The notes under the pieces are model-generated. The model had not been told where the DNA came from. It made no database searches and saw only the letters and a list, made by a program, of their open reading frames with translations. A program made the translations under genes and the position numbers. Source: Massilia sp. PAMC28688 (GTDB lineage Bacteria > Pseudomonadota > Gammaproteobacteria > Burkholderiales > Burkholderiaceae_D). Taken from it: a stretch of 64,000 nucleotides of DNA. Location of the stretch: positions 992,001-1,056,000 of the forward strand of contig NZ_CP080378.1 in NCBI RefSeq assembly GCF_019443445.1. The letters are read 5' to 3'. Below are positions 1 through 7,611 of this stretch, in pieces (the first letter of the stretch is position 1; each line of letters starts with the position of its first letter).

Positions 1-380
1 GCCATGCCCAGGGCCGCCGAAATGGAGGTCGACGAGTGGGCGGTGCCGAATGTGTCGTATTCGCTCTCCACGCGGCGCGGAAAGCCGGAAATGCCATCCT
101 GCTGGCGCAGCGTGTGGAAGCGGTCGCGCCGGCCGGTGAGGATCTTGTGCGAATAGGTCTGGTGGCCCACGTCCCACACGATGCGGTCGTACGGCGTATT
201 GAACACGTAGTGCAGCGCGATCGTCAGCTCCACCGTGCCCAGGTTGGACGAGAGGTGGCCGCCGGTCTTGGAGACCGAATCGAGCAGGAAGTTGCGCAGT
301 TCGTGCGCCAGCGGCGTGAGTTGGGAGCGTGCCAGCTTGCGCAGCTCGGCCGGTTCGTTGATGGTTTCCAGTACGTTCAT
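1..380 (-). CDS. dxs: 1-deoxy-D-xylulose-5-phosphate synthase, N-terminal part (cut by window edge)
   Basis: DXS condenses pyruvate and glyceraldehyde 3-phosphate with thiamine diphosphate in the first step of the non-mevalonate isoprenoid pathway. Only the first ~126 codons are in the window. The minus-strand translation begins [16 protein letters not shown] and contains [15 protein letters not shown] and [16 protein letters not shown], which are characteristic of the DXS thiamine-diphosphate-binding N-terminal domain. The ATG lies directly after the ispA stop codon, so the two genes are almost certainly co-transcribed as xseB-ispA-dxs, a common order in proteobacteria. The C-terminal part lies beyond position 1. 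Confidence 0.93.
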   Translation of the reverse strand, partial: MNVLETINEPAELRKLARSQLTPLAHELRNFLLDSVSKTGGHLSSNLGTVELTIALHYVFNTPYDRIVWDVGHQTYSHKILTGRRDRFHTLRQQDGISGFPRRVESEYDTFGTAHSSTSISAALGM

Positions 381-1283
381 TTACGCCTTCCGCTGCACGA
401 TCAGGTCCGCCAACTGGCGAAGCCGCTCTGCTTTTTCTCCAAACGGGACCAGCGCGGCATGCGCTTCGACCCGCAGTTTTTCTGCCAATACCCTGGATGG
501 CTCCAGGCCCAGAATCGACACGTAGGTCGGCTTGTTGGCCGCCGCGTCCTTGCCCGCCGTCTTGCCCAGCGTGGCCGAATCGGCCGTCGCATCGAGCACG
601 TCGTCAACCACCTGAAATGCCAGGCCAATGGCGCGCGCATACACATTGAGCGCGGCCAGCTGGTGGTCATCGAGGTCGCCGCCGGCCAGCGCGCCCAGCA
701 CCACCGAGGCGCGCAGCAGCGCACCGGTTTTCAGCTGGTGCATCTGTTCGAGCTGTTCGAGCGTGAGCGGCAGGCCCACGCTGTCGAGGTCGATGGCCTG
801 GCCGCCGCACATGCCGGCCGAGCCGGATGCGTGGGCCAGCAGGCGCAGCATGGCGACCTGGCGCTGTGGCGGCACGGTGGCGCCGTCGGCCAGCACCATG
901 AACGCCTGCGACTGCAGGGCGTCGCCCACCAGCAGGGCGGTCGCTTCATCGTAGGCCACGTGGACGGTGGGTTTGCCGCGCCGCAGGGCGTCGTCATCCA
1001 TGCACGGCATGTCGTCGTGCACCAGTGAGTAGGCGTGGATCATTTCGACGGCGGCGGCGGCGCGCTCCAGCGCCAGCGGATCGGCGCCGGACAGCTCGCC
1101 GGCGGCAAATACCAGCAGCGGGCGCACCCGCTTGCCGCCACCGAGGACGGTATAGCGCATCGCTTCGTGCAGCTTGGTGGGCACGGTGCCGGCGGCGGGC
1201 AAAAAGGCGCCCAGCGCTTCTTCCACGTGCGCCTGCACGGCCGTCATCCAGCCGGCAAAGCTGCCGGCAGCACTGGCCGTCAT
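381..1283 (-). CDS. ispA: Farnesyl diphosphate synthase (polyprenyl synthetase family)
   Basis: A cytoplasmic prenyltransferase of 300 residues that adds isopentenyl diphosphate to dimethylallyl and geranyl diphosphate to make farnesyl diphosphate. The first aspartate-rich motif is visible as DDMPCMDDD, in the VHDDMPCMDDD context typical of bacterial IspA, and the second as VVDDVLD. GGGKRVRPLL near residue 50 is the conserved substrate-binding stretch. Length is normal for the family. Its ATG overlaps the xseB stop codon (ATGA) and its stop abuts the dxs start, indicating a translationally coupled operon. Confidence 0.95.
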   Translation of the reverse strand: MTASAAGSFAGWMTAVQAHVEEALGAFLPAAGTVPTKLHEAMRYTVLGGGKRVRPLLVFAAGELSGADPLALERAAAAVEMIHAYSLVHDDMPCMDDDALRRGKPTVHVAYDEATALLVGDALQSQAFMVLADGATVPPQRQVAMLRLLAHASGSAGMCGGQAIDLDSVGLPLTLEQLEQMHQLKTGALLRASVVLGALAGGDLDDHQLAALNVYARAIGLAFQVVDDVLDATADSATLGKTAGKDAAANKPTYVSILGLEPSRVLAEKLRVEAHAALVPFGEKAERLRQLADLIVQRKA

Positions 1284-1531
1284 TGCACGCCCTCGCCTTC
1301 GGCCGCGAACGGCTTGAGCATGTCGCCTTCGAGCACCTTGACCTGAGACTCGACTTTTTCCAGTTGCGCGGCGCAGTACTTGACCAGTTCGGAGCCGCGC
1401 GCATAGGCCGCCACCGACGCTTCCAGCGGCAACTGGCCCGATTCCATCTGGGTGACCAGCTGGGCCAGCTCGGCCATGGCCTGCTCGAACGATTCCGGCG
1501 GCATCGCCTGCTCAGTTAGATTCTTTGACAT
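1280..1531 (-). CDS. xseB: Exodeoxyribonuclease VII small subunit
   Basis: The small non-catalytic subunit that assembles with XseA into exonuclease VII, which degrades single-stranded DNA. The 83-residue product has the family core SFEQAMAELAQLVTQMESG followed by LPLEASVAAYARGSELVKYC, the conserved two-helix hairpin. I chose the ATG at 1531; an in-frame GTG two codons upstream (1537) is the alternative. It is the first gene of xseB-ispA-dxs. xseA is not in this window, which is usual because the two subunits are often unlinked. Confidence 0.93.
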   Translation of the reverse strand: MSKNLTEQAMPPESFEQAMAELAQLVTQMESGQLPLEASVAAYARGSELVKYCAAQLEKVESQVKVLEGDMLKPFAAEGEGVQ

Positions 1532-1867
1532 AGACACTTAGTTAGTAACAACGCACGCAACTTGTGGGCAGCGGCGCAGTCTAATCGGATATTTTAGAAC
1601 AGTCCATCCCATACGCTAATAACAAGCAAACCAGGCGGATGGCTACCCACCATTTTATCCCATGCAGGCGGGGTTCATGAAACCGATGCTTTTAGGGCAA
1701 GAACTGCACAGTTTACGGCCTTTTCCGCGCGCCGGACCGCGACTGCACAGCCCGTTCACGGTATAATCGCCGGTTCTGTCCGAAATACCGTATTGCGCTC
1801 ACTCAAAATACTGGTCTTTGGATTCTTTCTCTTCTTTGGGTTAATGCTCTTGTAAAGGGGGGTTGGG
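1532..1867. other. Intergenic region between divergent xseB and the Rieske oxygenase gene
   Basis: About 330 bases separate the divergent starts. The region has a TATAAT hexamer at 1762-1767 on the plus strand, a possible -10 box for the oxygenase gene, though I see no good -35 at the right distance. A strong ribosome-binding run (AAGGGGGG, about 1855-1862) precedes the oxygenase ATG. No ORF, RNA gene or repeat is evident. Confidence 0.5.
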
Positions 1868-2968
1868 ATGTCCGATATGGCTACCCACGCCAAGCTGGCT
1901 CGCTCCTGCGCACAGCTTCCGGTAGATGTTTACTTTGACGAGGCGCTCCTGCAGCGCGAAATGGCCCAGCTGTTCAAGGCCGGGCCGCGCTATGTCGGAC
2001 ACGAACTCATGGTGCCCGAAAAGGGCGACTTCGCCACGCTGGCGGCCGAAAACGAGGGCCGCATGCTGGTTCGTAACGGCAACGGCATCGAAGTGCTGTC
2101 CAATGTCTGTCGCCATCGCCAGGCACTGATGTTTAACGGCCGTGGCAATGCAAATAACATAATTTGCCCCCTGCACCGCTGGACCTATGACCTCAAGGGC
2201 GAGCTGATCGGCGCACCGCACTTTCCGGAAACGCCCTGTCTGAACCTGGCCAAGACCTCCCTGCAGAACTGGCACGGCATGCTGTTCGAGCAGAATGGCT
2301 ACAACGTCATGGAAAAGCTGTCCCAGCTCTCCGTGGCCAAGGATTTCGACTTTTCCGGCTACATGTTCGACCATGTCGAGGTGCAGACCTGTAATTACAA
2401 CTGGAAGACTTTTATTGAAGTCTATCTGGAGGATTACCACGTCGAGCCCTTCCATGCGGGTCTGGGCGGTTTTGTCAGCTGCGAAGACCTCAAATGGGAA
2501 TTTGGGCGCGACTACAGCGTGCAGACCGTGGGCGTGAACCGTGCGCTGGCCAAGGCCGGTTCGCCCATTTACAAGCGGTGGCAGGAACAAGTCCTCAAGT
2601 TCAACAATGGCATGCCGCCCGAAAAAGGCGCCATCTGGTTCACCCTCTACCCCAATATCATGGTGGAGTGGTACCCGCATGTGCTGATTGTCTCCACGCT
2701 GCACCCTGACGGCCCGCAGCGCACGCGCAACGTGGTGGAGTTCTACTATCCCGAAGAAATCGTACTGTTCGAGCGCGAGTTCATCGAAGCCGAACGCGCC
2801 GCCTACTTCGAGACCTGCATCGAGGACGACGAGATCGCCCTGCGCATGGACGCCGGCCGGCGGATCCTGATGGCCCGCGGCGTGAGCGAGGTGGGCCCGT
2901 ACCAGTCTCCCATGGAGGATGGCATGCAGCACTTCCACGAATGGTATCGAAGCAACCTCGATCTCTGA
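1868..2968 (+). CDS. Rieske [2Fe-2S] aromatic ring-hydroxylating oxygenase, alpha subunit
   Basis: The 366-residue product has the two-domain layout of a Rieske non-haem iron oxygenase large subunit. The N-terminal Rieske cluster site is CRHRQALMF...CPLHRW (C-x-H then C-x2-H, about residues 79-100). The C-terminal catalytic domain shows the iron-binding region EDYHVEPFHAGL (two His) and a later acidic residue in IEDDEIALRMDAGR. These enzymes hydroxylate or demethylate aromatic, quaternary ammonium or similar substrates using electrons from a reductase. No ferredoxin, reductase or beta subunit lies next to it, so the substrate is unknown. A DMT transporter follows 31 bases downstream, probably in the same transcript. 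Confidence 0.85.
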   Translation: MSDMATHAKLARSCAQLPVDVYFDEALLQREMAQLFKAGPRYVGHELMVPEKGDFATLAAENEGRMLVRNGNGIEVLSNVCRHRQALMFNGRGNANNIICPLHRWTYDLKGELIGAPHFPETPCLNLAKTSLQNWHGMLFEQNGYNVMEKLSQLSVAKDFDFSGYMFDHVEVQTCNYNWKTFIEVYLEDYHVEPFHAGLGGFVSCEDLKWEFGRDYSVQTVGVNRALAKAGSPIYKRWQEQVLKFNNGMPPEKGAIWFTLYPNIMVEWYPHVLIVSTLHPDGPQRTRNVVEFYYPEEIVLFEREFIEAERAAYFETCIEDDEIALRMDAGRRILMARGVSEVGPYQSPMEDGMQHFHEWYRSNLDL

Positions 2969-2999
2969 CCTGACGTTTGACCTCACGCGCAAGGCCCTG

Positions 3000-3923
3000 A
3001 TGTCGTCTCTGTGGATGTTGTTCGCCAGTTTCATGTTTTCGGCCATGGGCGCGGGGGTCAAGCTGGCCTCCACGCTCTACTCCACGTCCGAAATCGTGAT
3101 GTACCGTGGCCTGGTTGGTACCATAGGCTTGCTGATCCTGGTGCGCCTGCAGCGCGGCAGCCTGCGCACCGCTTTCGCCGGCGCCCACCTGTGGCGCGCC
3201 TTTGTCGGCGTGGTGTCGCTGTGGCTGTGGTTTTATGCCATCGCCAAGCTGCCACTGGCCACTGCCGTCACCCTCAATTACATGGCCCCGATCTGGATGG
3301 CCTTTTTCCTGTTCTGCGCCGGCTGGTGGCGCGCCAAGGACCATGTCGAATGGCCGCTGCTGGCCGCCATTGCCCTCAGCTTTGTGGGCGTGATCCTGGT
3401 GCTGCAGCCGGCGGCGGCCGCAGATCAGTGGCTGGGCGGCCTGGTTGGCCTGCTCTCGAGCATCCTGTCCGCGCTGGCCTATATGCAGGTGCGAAAACTC
3501 GGCCAGCTGGGCGAGCCGGAGTACCGCGTCGTGTTCTACTTTTCGCTCATGACCGTGGTTGCGGGGGCTTTTGGCACCATGCTGGAGTCGCGCGCGCCCG
3601 GTGCACCCGTATTCACCCCGCACACCGGCTACGGCCTGTGGCTGCTGCTGGCCATTGGGGTATCGGCCACCGCGGCCCAAATGGCCATGACGCGCGCCTA
3701 CCGCGTGGGCCGCGTACTGGTGGTAGCCAACCTGCAGTACACCGGCATCATTTTCTCCAGCCTGTGGGGCATGTTCCTGTGGAGCGACCGCTTCAACTGG
3801 TACGTGTGGCTCGGCATGGGCGTGATCCTCATTTCCGGCATCGCCGCCACGTTCTACAATACGCGCAGTAGCCCGCGCGGTGCGGCCGTGACCAGCACCG
3901 ATCCGATTGCAAGCGAAGCATAA
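3000..3923 (+). CDS. DMT superfamily (EamA) membrane transporter
   Basis: A roughly 307-residue integral membrane protein with about ten hydrophobic segments and two EamA-type halves, as in drug/metabolite transporters related to RhaT/YdcZ-type exporters. The start was placed at the ATG at 3000 (MSSLWMLFASFMFSAMGAG), because an upstream in-frame ATG at 2919 would overlap the oxygenase by 50 bases and add a polar, non-conserved leader. AAGG lies just upstream of 3000. Position directly after the oxygenase suggests import of its substrate or export of a product, but nothing identifies the ligand. Confidence 0.85.
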   Translation: MSSLWMLFASFMFSAMGAGVKLASTLYSTSEIVMYRGLVGTIGLLILVRLQRGSLRTAFAGAHLWRAFVGVVSLWLWFYAIAKLPLATAVTLNYMAPIWMAFFLFCAGWWRAKDHVEWPLLAAIALSFVGVILVLQPAAAADQWLGGLVGLLSSILSALAYMQVRKLGQLGEPEYRVVFYFSLMTVVAGAFGTMLESRAPGAPVFTPHTGYGLWLLLAIGVSATAAQMAMTRAYRVGRVLVVANLQYTGIIFSSLWGMFLWSDRFNWYVWLGMGVILISGIAATFYNTRSSPRGAAVTSTDPIASEA

Positions 3924-3936
3924 GAACGAGGAGCCC

Positions 3937-4788
3937 ATGTACACTACATTGATCTCTGCGGCCGACCTGGCCGCGCATGTCACCGACCCGCGCTGGGTCA
4001 TCCTGGACTGCCGCCACGACCTCATGAACCCCGCCGCCGGCCGCGACGCCTACACGGCAGGCCACATCCCGGGTGCACAGTTTGCGGACATGGACCACCA
4101 GCTGTCAGGACCCAAGAAGGGTGACGACGGCGCCTTCCGCGGCCGCCATCCGCTGCCCGAACGAGACGCGTTTATCGCCACGCTGCGCAGCTGGGGCGTC
4201 AACGACGACAGCCAGGTCGTAGCGTATGACGCCCATGGCGGTATGTTCGCGGCGCGCCTGTGGTGGATGCTGCGCTGGGTGGGCCATCAAGCGGTGGCGG
4301 TGCTCGACGGCGGCATCGGCGCCTGGCAAGGCCAGGGAATGGCCATGTCGACCGAGACTTCGCCCGCTCGGCAGGGCAGCATTTCCGGCAAAGCGCCACT
4401 GGTTGGCACGGTGTCGGCACAGGATGTCCTCGATAATCTTGAAGCGGGCGACAGGACCGTGATCGATGCCCGCGCGCCAGACCGCTTCCGCGGCGAAAAT
4501 GAAACCATGGACCCGGTGGGCGGCCATATTCCCGGCGCCAAAAACCGCTTTTTCAAGGACAACCTGCAGGCGGACGGACGCTTCAAGAGCGCAGCGCAAT
4601 TGCGCAGCGATTTTGCTCCCTTGGTCAGCGACCCGGCCAAGGCCATCATGCAGTGCGGTTCCGGCGTGACCGCCTGCCACAACCTGCTGGCACTGGAAGT
4701 GGCCGGCCTCGAAGGCGCGGCGCTCTATCCCGGTTCATGGAGCGAGTGGTGCGCCGATCCCGCGCGCCCCGTATCGAAAGATTCATAG
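3937..4788 (+). CDS. sseA: Sulfurtransferase, two-rhodanese-domain (thiosulfate/3-mercaptopyruvate type)
   Basis: Transfers a sulfane sulfur from thiosulfate or 3-mercaptopyruvate to an acceptor through an active-site cysteine persulfide. It has two tandem rhodanese domains: the first contains the structural CH2-type motif, and the second the catalytic loop CGSGVTA with Cys240. A CGSGVTA loop is typical of the 3-mercaptopyruvate sulfurtransferase branch (SseA), whereas classic thiosulfate enzymes have CRKGVT. Length (283 residues) fits the family. The start at 3937 has GAGGAG immediately upstream; the longer ORF from 3907 would overlap the transporter. Probably the third gene of the oxygenase transcript. 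Confidence 0.88.
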   Translation: MYTTLISAADLAAHVTDPRWVILDCRHDLMNPAAGRDAYTAGHIPGAQFADMDHQLSGPKKGDDGAFRGRHPLPERDAFIATLRSWGVNDDSQVVAYDAHGGMFAARLWWMLRWVGHQAVAVLDGGIGAWQGQGMAMSTETSPARQGSISGKAPLVGTVSAQDVLDNLEAGDRTVIDARAPDRFRGENETMDPVGGHIPGAKNRFFKDNLQADGRFKSAAQLRSDFAPLVSDPAKAIMQCGSGVTACHNLLALEVAGLEGAALYPGSWSEWCADPARPVSKDS

Positions 4789-4804
4789 GCGCCCGATTGG
4801 CCGC

Positions 4805-5215
4805 TCAGTCGAAGAACTGCATGCCTGAGTAGGGCGCACTGCGGCACTGTTCGAGCCGGGACTGCAAAGTCCCGGCATGCACTTCCAGACGATGGCCATC
4901 GGGATCAAGGAAGTAAATGGAGTCGCCTTCGCTGGTATCGGCCTTCCATTCGATCACGCCGGCCGCCCGCAGCTGCGCGGCAAAATCTGCAAACTGGTGC
5001 GCCTCGACCGACAGGGCGTAATGCGTGTAATCGCCCTCGCCGGCGGAGGGGCGTGCGCCACCAGTGGCCAGGCATAGCCAAAGCTGGCCAAGCGACAGAT
5101 ATGCTCCCCGGTCCCACCTTGCGCAGCGCCTGAATCCAAGCACATCGCCATAAAACGCCATGCTGCGATCAAGATCGGTGCAGGATAAGGTCAGGTGATT
5201 CAATCCGGTGAGCAT
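4805..5215 (-). CDS. fosA: Fosfomycin resistance glutathione transferase FosA
   Basis: A VOC-superfamily metalloenzyme that opens the fosfomycin epoxide with glutathione in the cytoplasm, using Mn2+ and K+. The 136-residue protein begins [10 protein letters not shown] like plasmid and Pseudomonas FosA. All expected ligands and substrate contacts are present, offset by one residue after an insertion: metal ligands His7, His65 and Glu111; Thr9; Lys91, Ser95, Ser99, Tyr101 and Arg120. It is convergent with the upstream sulfurtransferase gene and shows no flanking mobile element, so it reads as an intrinsic chromosomal gene. Other VOC dioxygenases are unlikely given the full FosA residue set. Confidence 0.92.
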   Translation of the reverse strand: MLTGLNHLTLSCTDLDRSMAFYGDVLGFRRCARWDRGAYLSLGQLWLCLATGGARPSAGEGDYTHYALSVEAHQFADFAAQLRAAGVIEWKADTSEGDSIYFLDPDGHRLEVHAGTLQSRLEQCRSAPYSGMQFFD

Positions 5216-5316
5216 GGGGTGGTCGGCGCGCTGATAAAAGCCGATTCTAGCAGCCTTCCCATTGGCTTCACTTCATGAGAATTTGACAGCCCTACGCCCC
5301 GCCGGCGCCGGAATAA

Positions 5317-5331
5317 TGCAACCGAGTTGCA
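5317..5331. promoter_or_regulatory. Zur/Fur-family operator-like palindrome 1 (TGCAAC-N3-GTTGCA)
   Basis: A perfect palindrome, TGCAACCGAGTTGCA, lies 31 bases upstream of the Fur-family regulator ATG. The same 15-mer recurs at 5818 and a near-copy at 5850. This is consistent with autorepression by the adjacent regulator. Assignment to Zur is inference from position and symmetry. Confidence 0.75.
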
Positions 5332-5362
5332 CTTAAAGCGCATTGGACCTACAATCCATGCA

Positions 5363-5794
5363 ATGAACTCCCCATCTTTCCTTGCCCGTGCAGAAGTCTT
5401 GATCACGGAAACCGGCTCCCGGCTCACGGGGGCGCGCGTGCGCGTGCTGGGCTTTCTGCTGGCGCAGCAAGCCGCGGTGACCCATCACGACATTGAAGGC
5501 GCACTGGGCGGCGCGGAGAAAATTGACCGGGTCACCTTGTATCGGACCCTGGACTGGCTGGTGGCGCAGGGCCTGGCGCACAAGATGATGAGCGAAGACC
5601 GGGTCTGGCGTTTCCGCGCCAACGAAAGCGCCGCCGCGCACCGCCAGCACGCCCATTTCAAATGCGAGCGCTGCGCCACCATGATCTGTTTGGGGGGCAT
5701 GGCGGCGGCAGCCAAATCGCTGGCACTGCCGCCGGGCTATCGCGCGCTGGAAGTGGAGATGACGGTCAAGGGACTGTGCCCTGCCTGTGCCTGA
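5363..5794 (+). CDS. Fur-family metal-responsive repressor (Zur-like)
   Basis: A 143-residue cytoplasmic winged-helix regulator. The DNA-binding part contains the family signature KIDRVTLYRTLDWLVAQGLAHKM, and the dimerisation part has two CxxC pairs (CERC near residue 102 and CPAC at the C-terminus) that form the structural zinc site, plus the histidine-rich AAHRQHAHFKC. The start at 5363 (MNSPSFLARAE) was preferred over the ORF limit at 5327, which would run into the operator. The next gene is a NiCoT-type metal permease. Palindromes lie in front of both genes, so it probably represses both in response to Zn, or less likely Ni or Co. Confidence 0.88.
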   Translation: MNSPSFLARAEVLITETGSRLTGARVRVLGFLLAQQAAVTHHDIEGALGGAEKIDRVTLYRTLDWLVAQGLAHKMMSEDRVWRFRANESAAAHRQHAHFKCERCATMICLGGMAAAAKSLALPPGYRALEVEMTVKGLCPACA

Positions 5795-5817
5795 AGCGCG
5801 TTCGGCAGGCCAATGAA

Positions 5818-5832
5818 TGCAACCGAGTTGCA
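5818..5832. promoter_or_regulatory. Zur/Fur-family operator-like palindrome 2
   Basis: An exact second copy of TGCAACCGAGTTGCA, located between the regulator and permease genes. Its centre lies 32 bases from that of palindrome 3, about three helical turns, so two dimers could bind the same DNA face. Confidence 0.75.
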
Positions 5833-5849
5833 GGCAATTTACCGATAGA

Positions 5850-5864
5850 TGCAACTCAGTTGCG
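5850..5864. promoter_or_regulatory. Zur/Fur-family operator-like palindrome 3
   Basis: TGCAACTCAGTTGCG, matching the other two boxes in both half sites except the last base. It lies 14 bases before the permease start, where binding would block transcription or initiation. Confidence 0.7.
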
Positions 5865-5878
5865 AAACAAGGAAACCA

Positions 5879-6571
5879 ATGATGGAAATTCAAGCGGCAG
5901 CGCCGAGCATGGCGCTCATGTTCGTACTTGGACTACGGCACGGCCTCGCCCCCGACCACATAGCCTTTATCGATGGTATGGCCATGCAGGGCGTGCACGA
6001 GCGCTCGTCCTCTGCGCGCTGGGTGGGCGCCCTGTTTGCGCTGGGCCACGGCCTTGCCATCACGTTCATGGCCGTGCTGTTCGGCGCCCTTGGCGTGGCG
6101 CTGGCCCTACCCTCGCCTGTCCAGCGGCTTCTGGAATGGATGCCGGTGCTGCTGCTGATTGTCCTGGGCACGGTCAATTTGCGCCAGTTGCTGCGCCAGG
6201 CCAGCTTCGCCCCGCCGGCGTGGAAAGACCGCATCCTGCCCGGCCGGCTGCGTCACAGCGCGCATCCCGTGGCCATTTTCAGCGTTGGCATTATCTTTGC
6301 GCTGGTGTTCGAGAGCGTGGCCCAGGCCGCAAGCTGGGGCTACGCCGCCAGTGCGCATGGCGGCGCCATGGCCGCCCTCGTTGCGGGCCTTGCGTTCACA
6401 GCCGGCATGCTCATTACCGATACGGCAGACGGCTTGCTGATGGCCCGCGTCTTTTCGCGCCCGGCCGGCCAGGGACGCGACTACCGGCGCGTGGTGGGGT
6501 GGTGCATGGTCGTGCTGTCATACGGGGTGGCGCTCTACACCATCGCTGACCTGGCAGCGGGCACGCCGTAA
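5879..6571 (+). CDS. NiCoT/HoxN-type metal permease
   Basis: A 230-residue inner-membrane protein with about six to seven hydrophobic segments. Near the N-terminus it carries GLRHGLAPDHIAFID, the HX4DH signature of nickel/cobalt transporters of the HoxN/NixA family, which is needed for metal uptake. It is shorter than classic NiCoT proteins. Tandem start codons (5879 and 5882) follow a GGAAAC site. The two operator-like palindromes directly upstream and the Fur/Zur-type gene before it suggest induction under metal limitation. Substrate (Ni, Co or Zn) cannot be read from sequence; the regulator type favours zinc. Confidence 0.8.
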   Translation: MMEIQAAAPSMALMFVLGLRHGLAPDHIAFIDGMAMQGVHERSSSARWVGALFALGHGLAITFMAVLFGALGVALALPSPVQRLLEWMPVLLLIVLGTVNLRQLLRQASFAPPAWKDRILPGRLRHSAHPVAIFSVGIIFALVFESVAQAASWGYAASAHGGAMAALVAGLAFTAGMLITDTADGLLMARVFSRPAGQGRDYRRVVGWCMVVLSYGVALYTIADLAAGTP

Positions 6572-6796
6572 TAAGCGCTGGCATCTCCGTTACGTCCCTG
6601 GAAGCGCGTGAAGTAACGACAAAACCGGCAGTCCTCAGCGCACCCGCGACAGCACCGCGACCGCGGGAGCCGCGGACCAGCCGGCGCAGGAGTTATCCAC
6701 AATTTATCAGGAATTTCTGTCGGAAAACTTTACAGGGCACTACAGCAAGTTTTCTTTCTGATTTTTAAGTTACTGAAAGTAAAGACATTTTCCCGA
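6572..6796. other. Upstream region of PEP-CTERM gene with a possible enhancer site
   Basis: The first part is GC-rich and featureless. From about 6700 it becomes AT-rich. TGTCGGAAAACTTTACA at 6718-6734 is an imperfect inverted repeat about 64 bases upstream of the sigma-54 promoter, a plausible distance for an enhancer-binding activator. No ORF is seen. Confidence 0.35.
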
Positions 6797-6813
6797 CTGG
6801 CACAGGAATTGCT
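6797..6813 (+). promoter_or_regulatory. Sigma-54 (RpoN) -24/-12 promoter
   Basis: CTGGCACAGGAATTGCT matches the sigma-54 consensus TGGCAC-N5-TTGCW at every core position (-24 element 6798-6803, -12 element 6809-6812). It lies about 60 bases before the ATG of the PEP-CTERM protein, on the same strand, with no intervening gene. Confidence 0.85.
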
Positions 6814-6873
6814 ATCGTTATCGCAGCATTACCTGATTCAAACCAATATCCAAAATCTAAAACTAGGGAAAAC

Positions 6874-7416
6874 ATGAAAACAATTATCGCCGCATGCGTC
6901 GCCTCACTGGCGCTGGTCAGCACCGCAGCAAGCGCTGGCCCATTTATTGAGAAAGGCGACGCTGGCTACAGCATCCTGACCGCGATGGACGTCACCCATG
7001 CCACGACCACGATCCGTGGTTCCCTGCGTGGGGCCGATTCGGTCGATATGTACGCATTCAACTGGAAGGGCGGCGCATTCACGGCCCAAACGAGCAGCAA
7101 CTTCGATCCAATGCTGTTCCTGTTCACCAGCACCGGCAACAAGGTCGCCTTTAACGACGACCATATCAGCCTGCAATCGTACATTGGCCTGGATCTGGCG
7201 GCCGGCAAGTACCTGATGGCGATCAATCAATATTCGTTCAACTACGGCGGTTCAGTGACGGGATTCGCGAACGCACCAGCGTTCCGCGGCAATAACGGCA
7301 ACTACTCTATCAACTTCAACAGCGCAATCAACGCCGTACCAGAGCCAGCTTCGCTGGGTCTGCTGGGTGTAGCTGTACTGGGCCTGGCTCTCGCACGCCG
7401 CCGCAAGCACGGCTAA
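6874..7416 (+). CDS. PEP-CTERM sorting-domain exported protein
   Basis: A 180-residue exported protein with an N-terminal Sec signal peptide (MKTIIAACVASLALVSTAASA, cut after ASA). It has a beta-rich body containing DSVDMYAFNW and an FDPMLFLF segment like that in DVUA0089/FDP-type PEP-CTERM proteins. The C-terminal sorting signal is VPEPASLGLLGVAVLGLALARRRK: the PEP motif, a hydrophobic helix and a basic tail. Exosortase cleaves such signals so that the protein is released into the extracellular polysaccharide matrix. It is transcribed from a sigma-54 promoter and followed by a strong terminator, so it is monocistronic. The exosortase/EPS locus is not in this window. Confidence 0.9.
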   Translation: MKTIIAACVASLALVSTAASAGPFIEKGDAGYSILTAMDVTHATTTIRGSLRGADSVDMYAFNWKGGAFTAQTSSNFDPMLFLFTSTGNKVAFNDDHISLQSYIGLDLAAGKYLMAINQYSFNYGGSVTGFANAPAFRGNNGNYSINFNSAINAVPEPASLGLLGVAVLGLALARRRKHG

Positions 7417-7440
7417 TCACCGTCTGTCGTCGGACAGGAC

Positions 7441-7476
7441 AACCCGCGCTCGCCTGACGGCCGCGCGGGTTTTTTT
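7441..7476 (+). terminator. Rho-independent terminator of the PEP-CTERM gene
   Basis: AACCCGCGC (7441-7449) pairs with GCGCGGGTT (7463-7471), and the stem runs straight into a T tract. It ends the monocistronic PEP-CTERM transcript. Confidence 0.88.
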
Positions 7477-7611
7477 CCGCCTTTCGGAGTGGAAGGCTGA
7501 GCGCCCCTGGCAGGGAAGCTGAGCATTATTCGCCGCCGGCGAGGGGTGGTACACTGCAGGATCAATCCCTGTCCGGATTTCGAGGGCCTCGCCAGCAGGC
7601 AAGGAGCAAGC

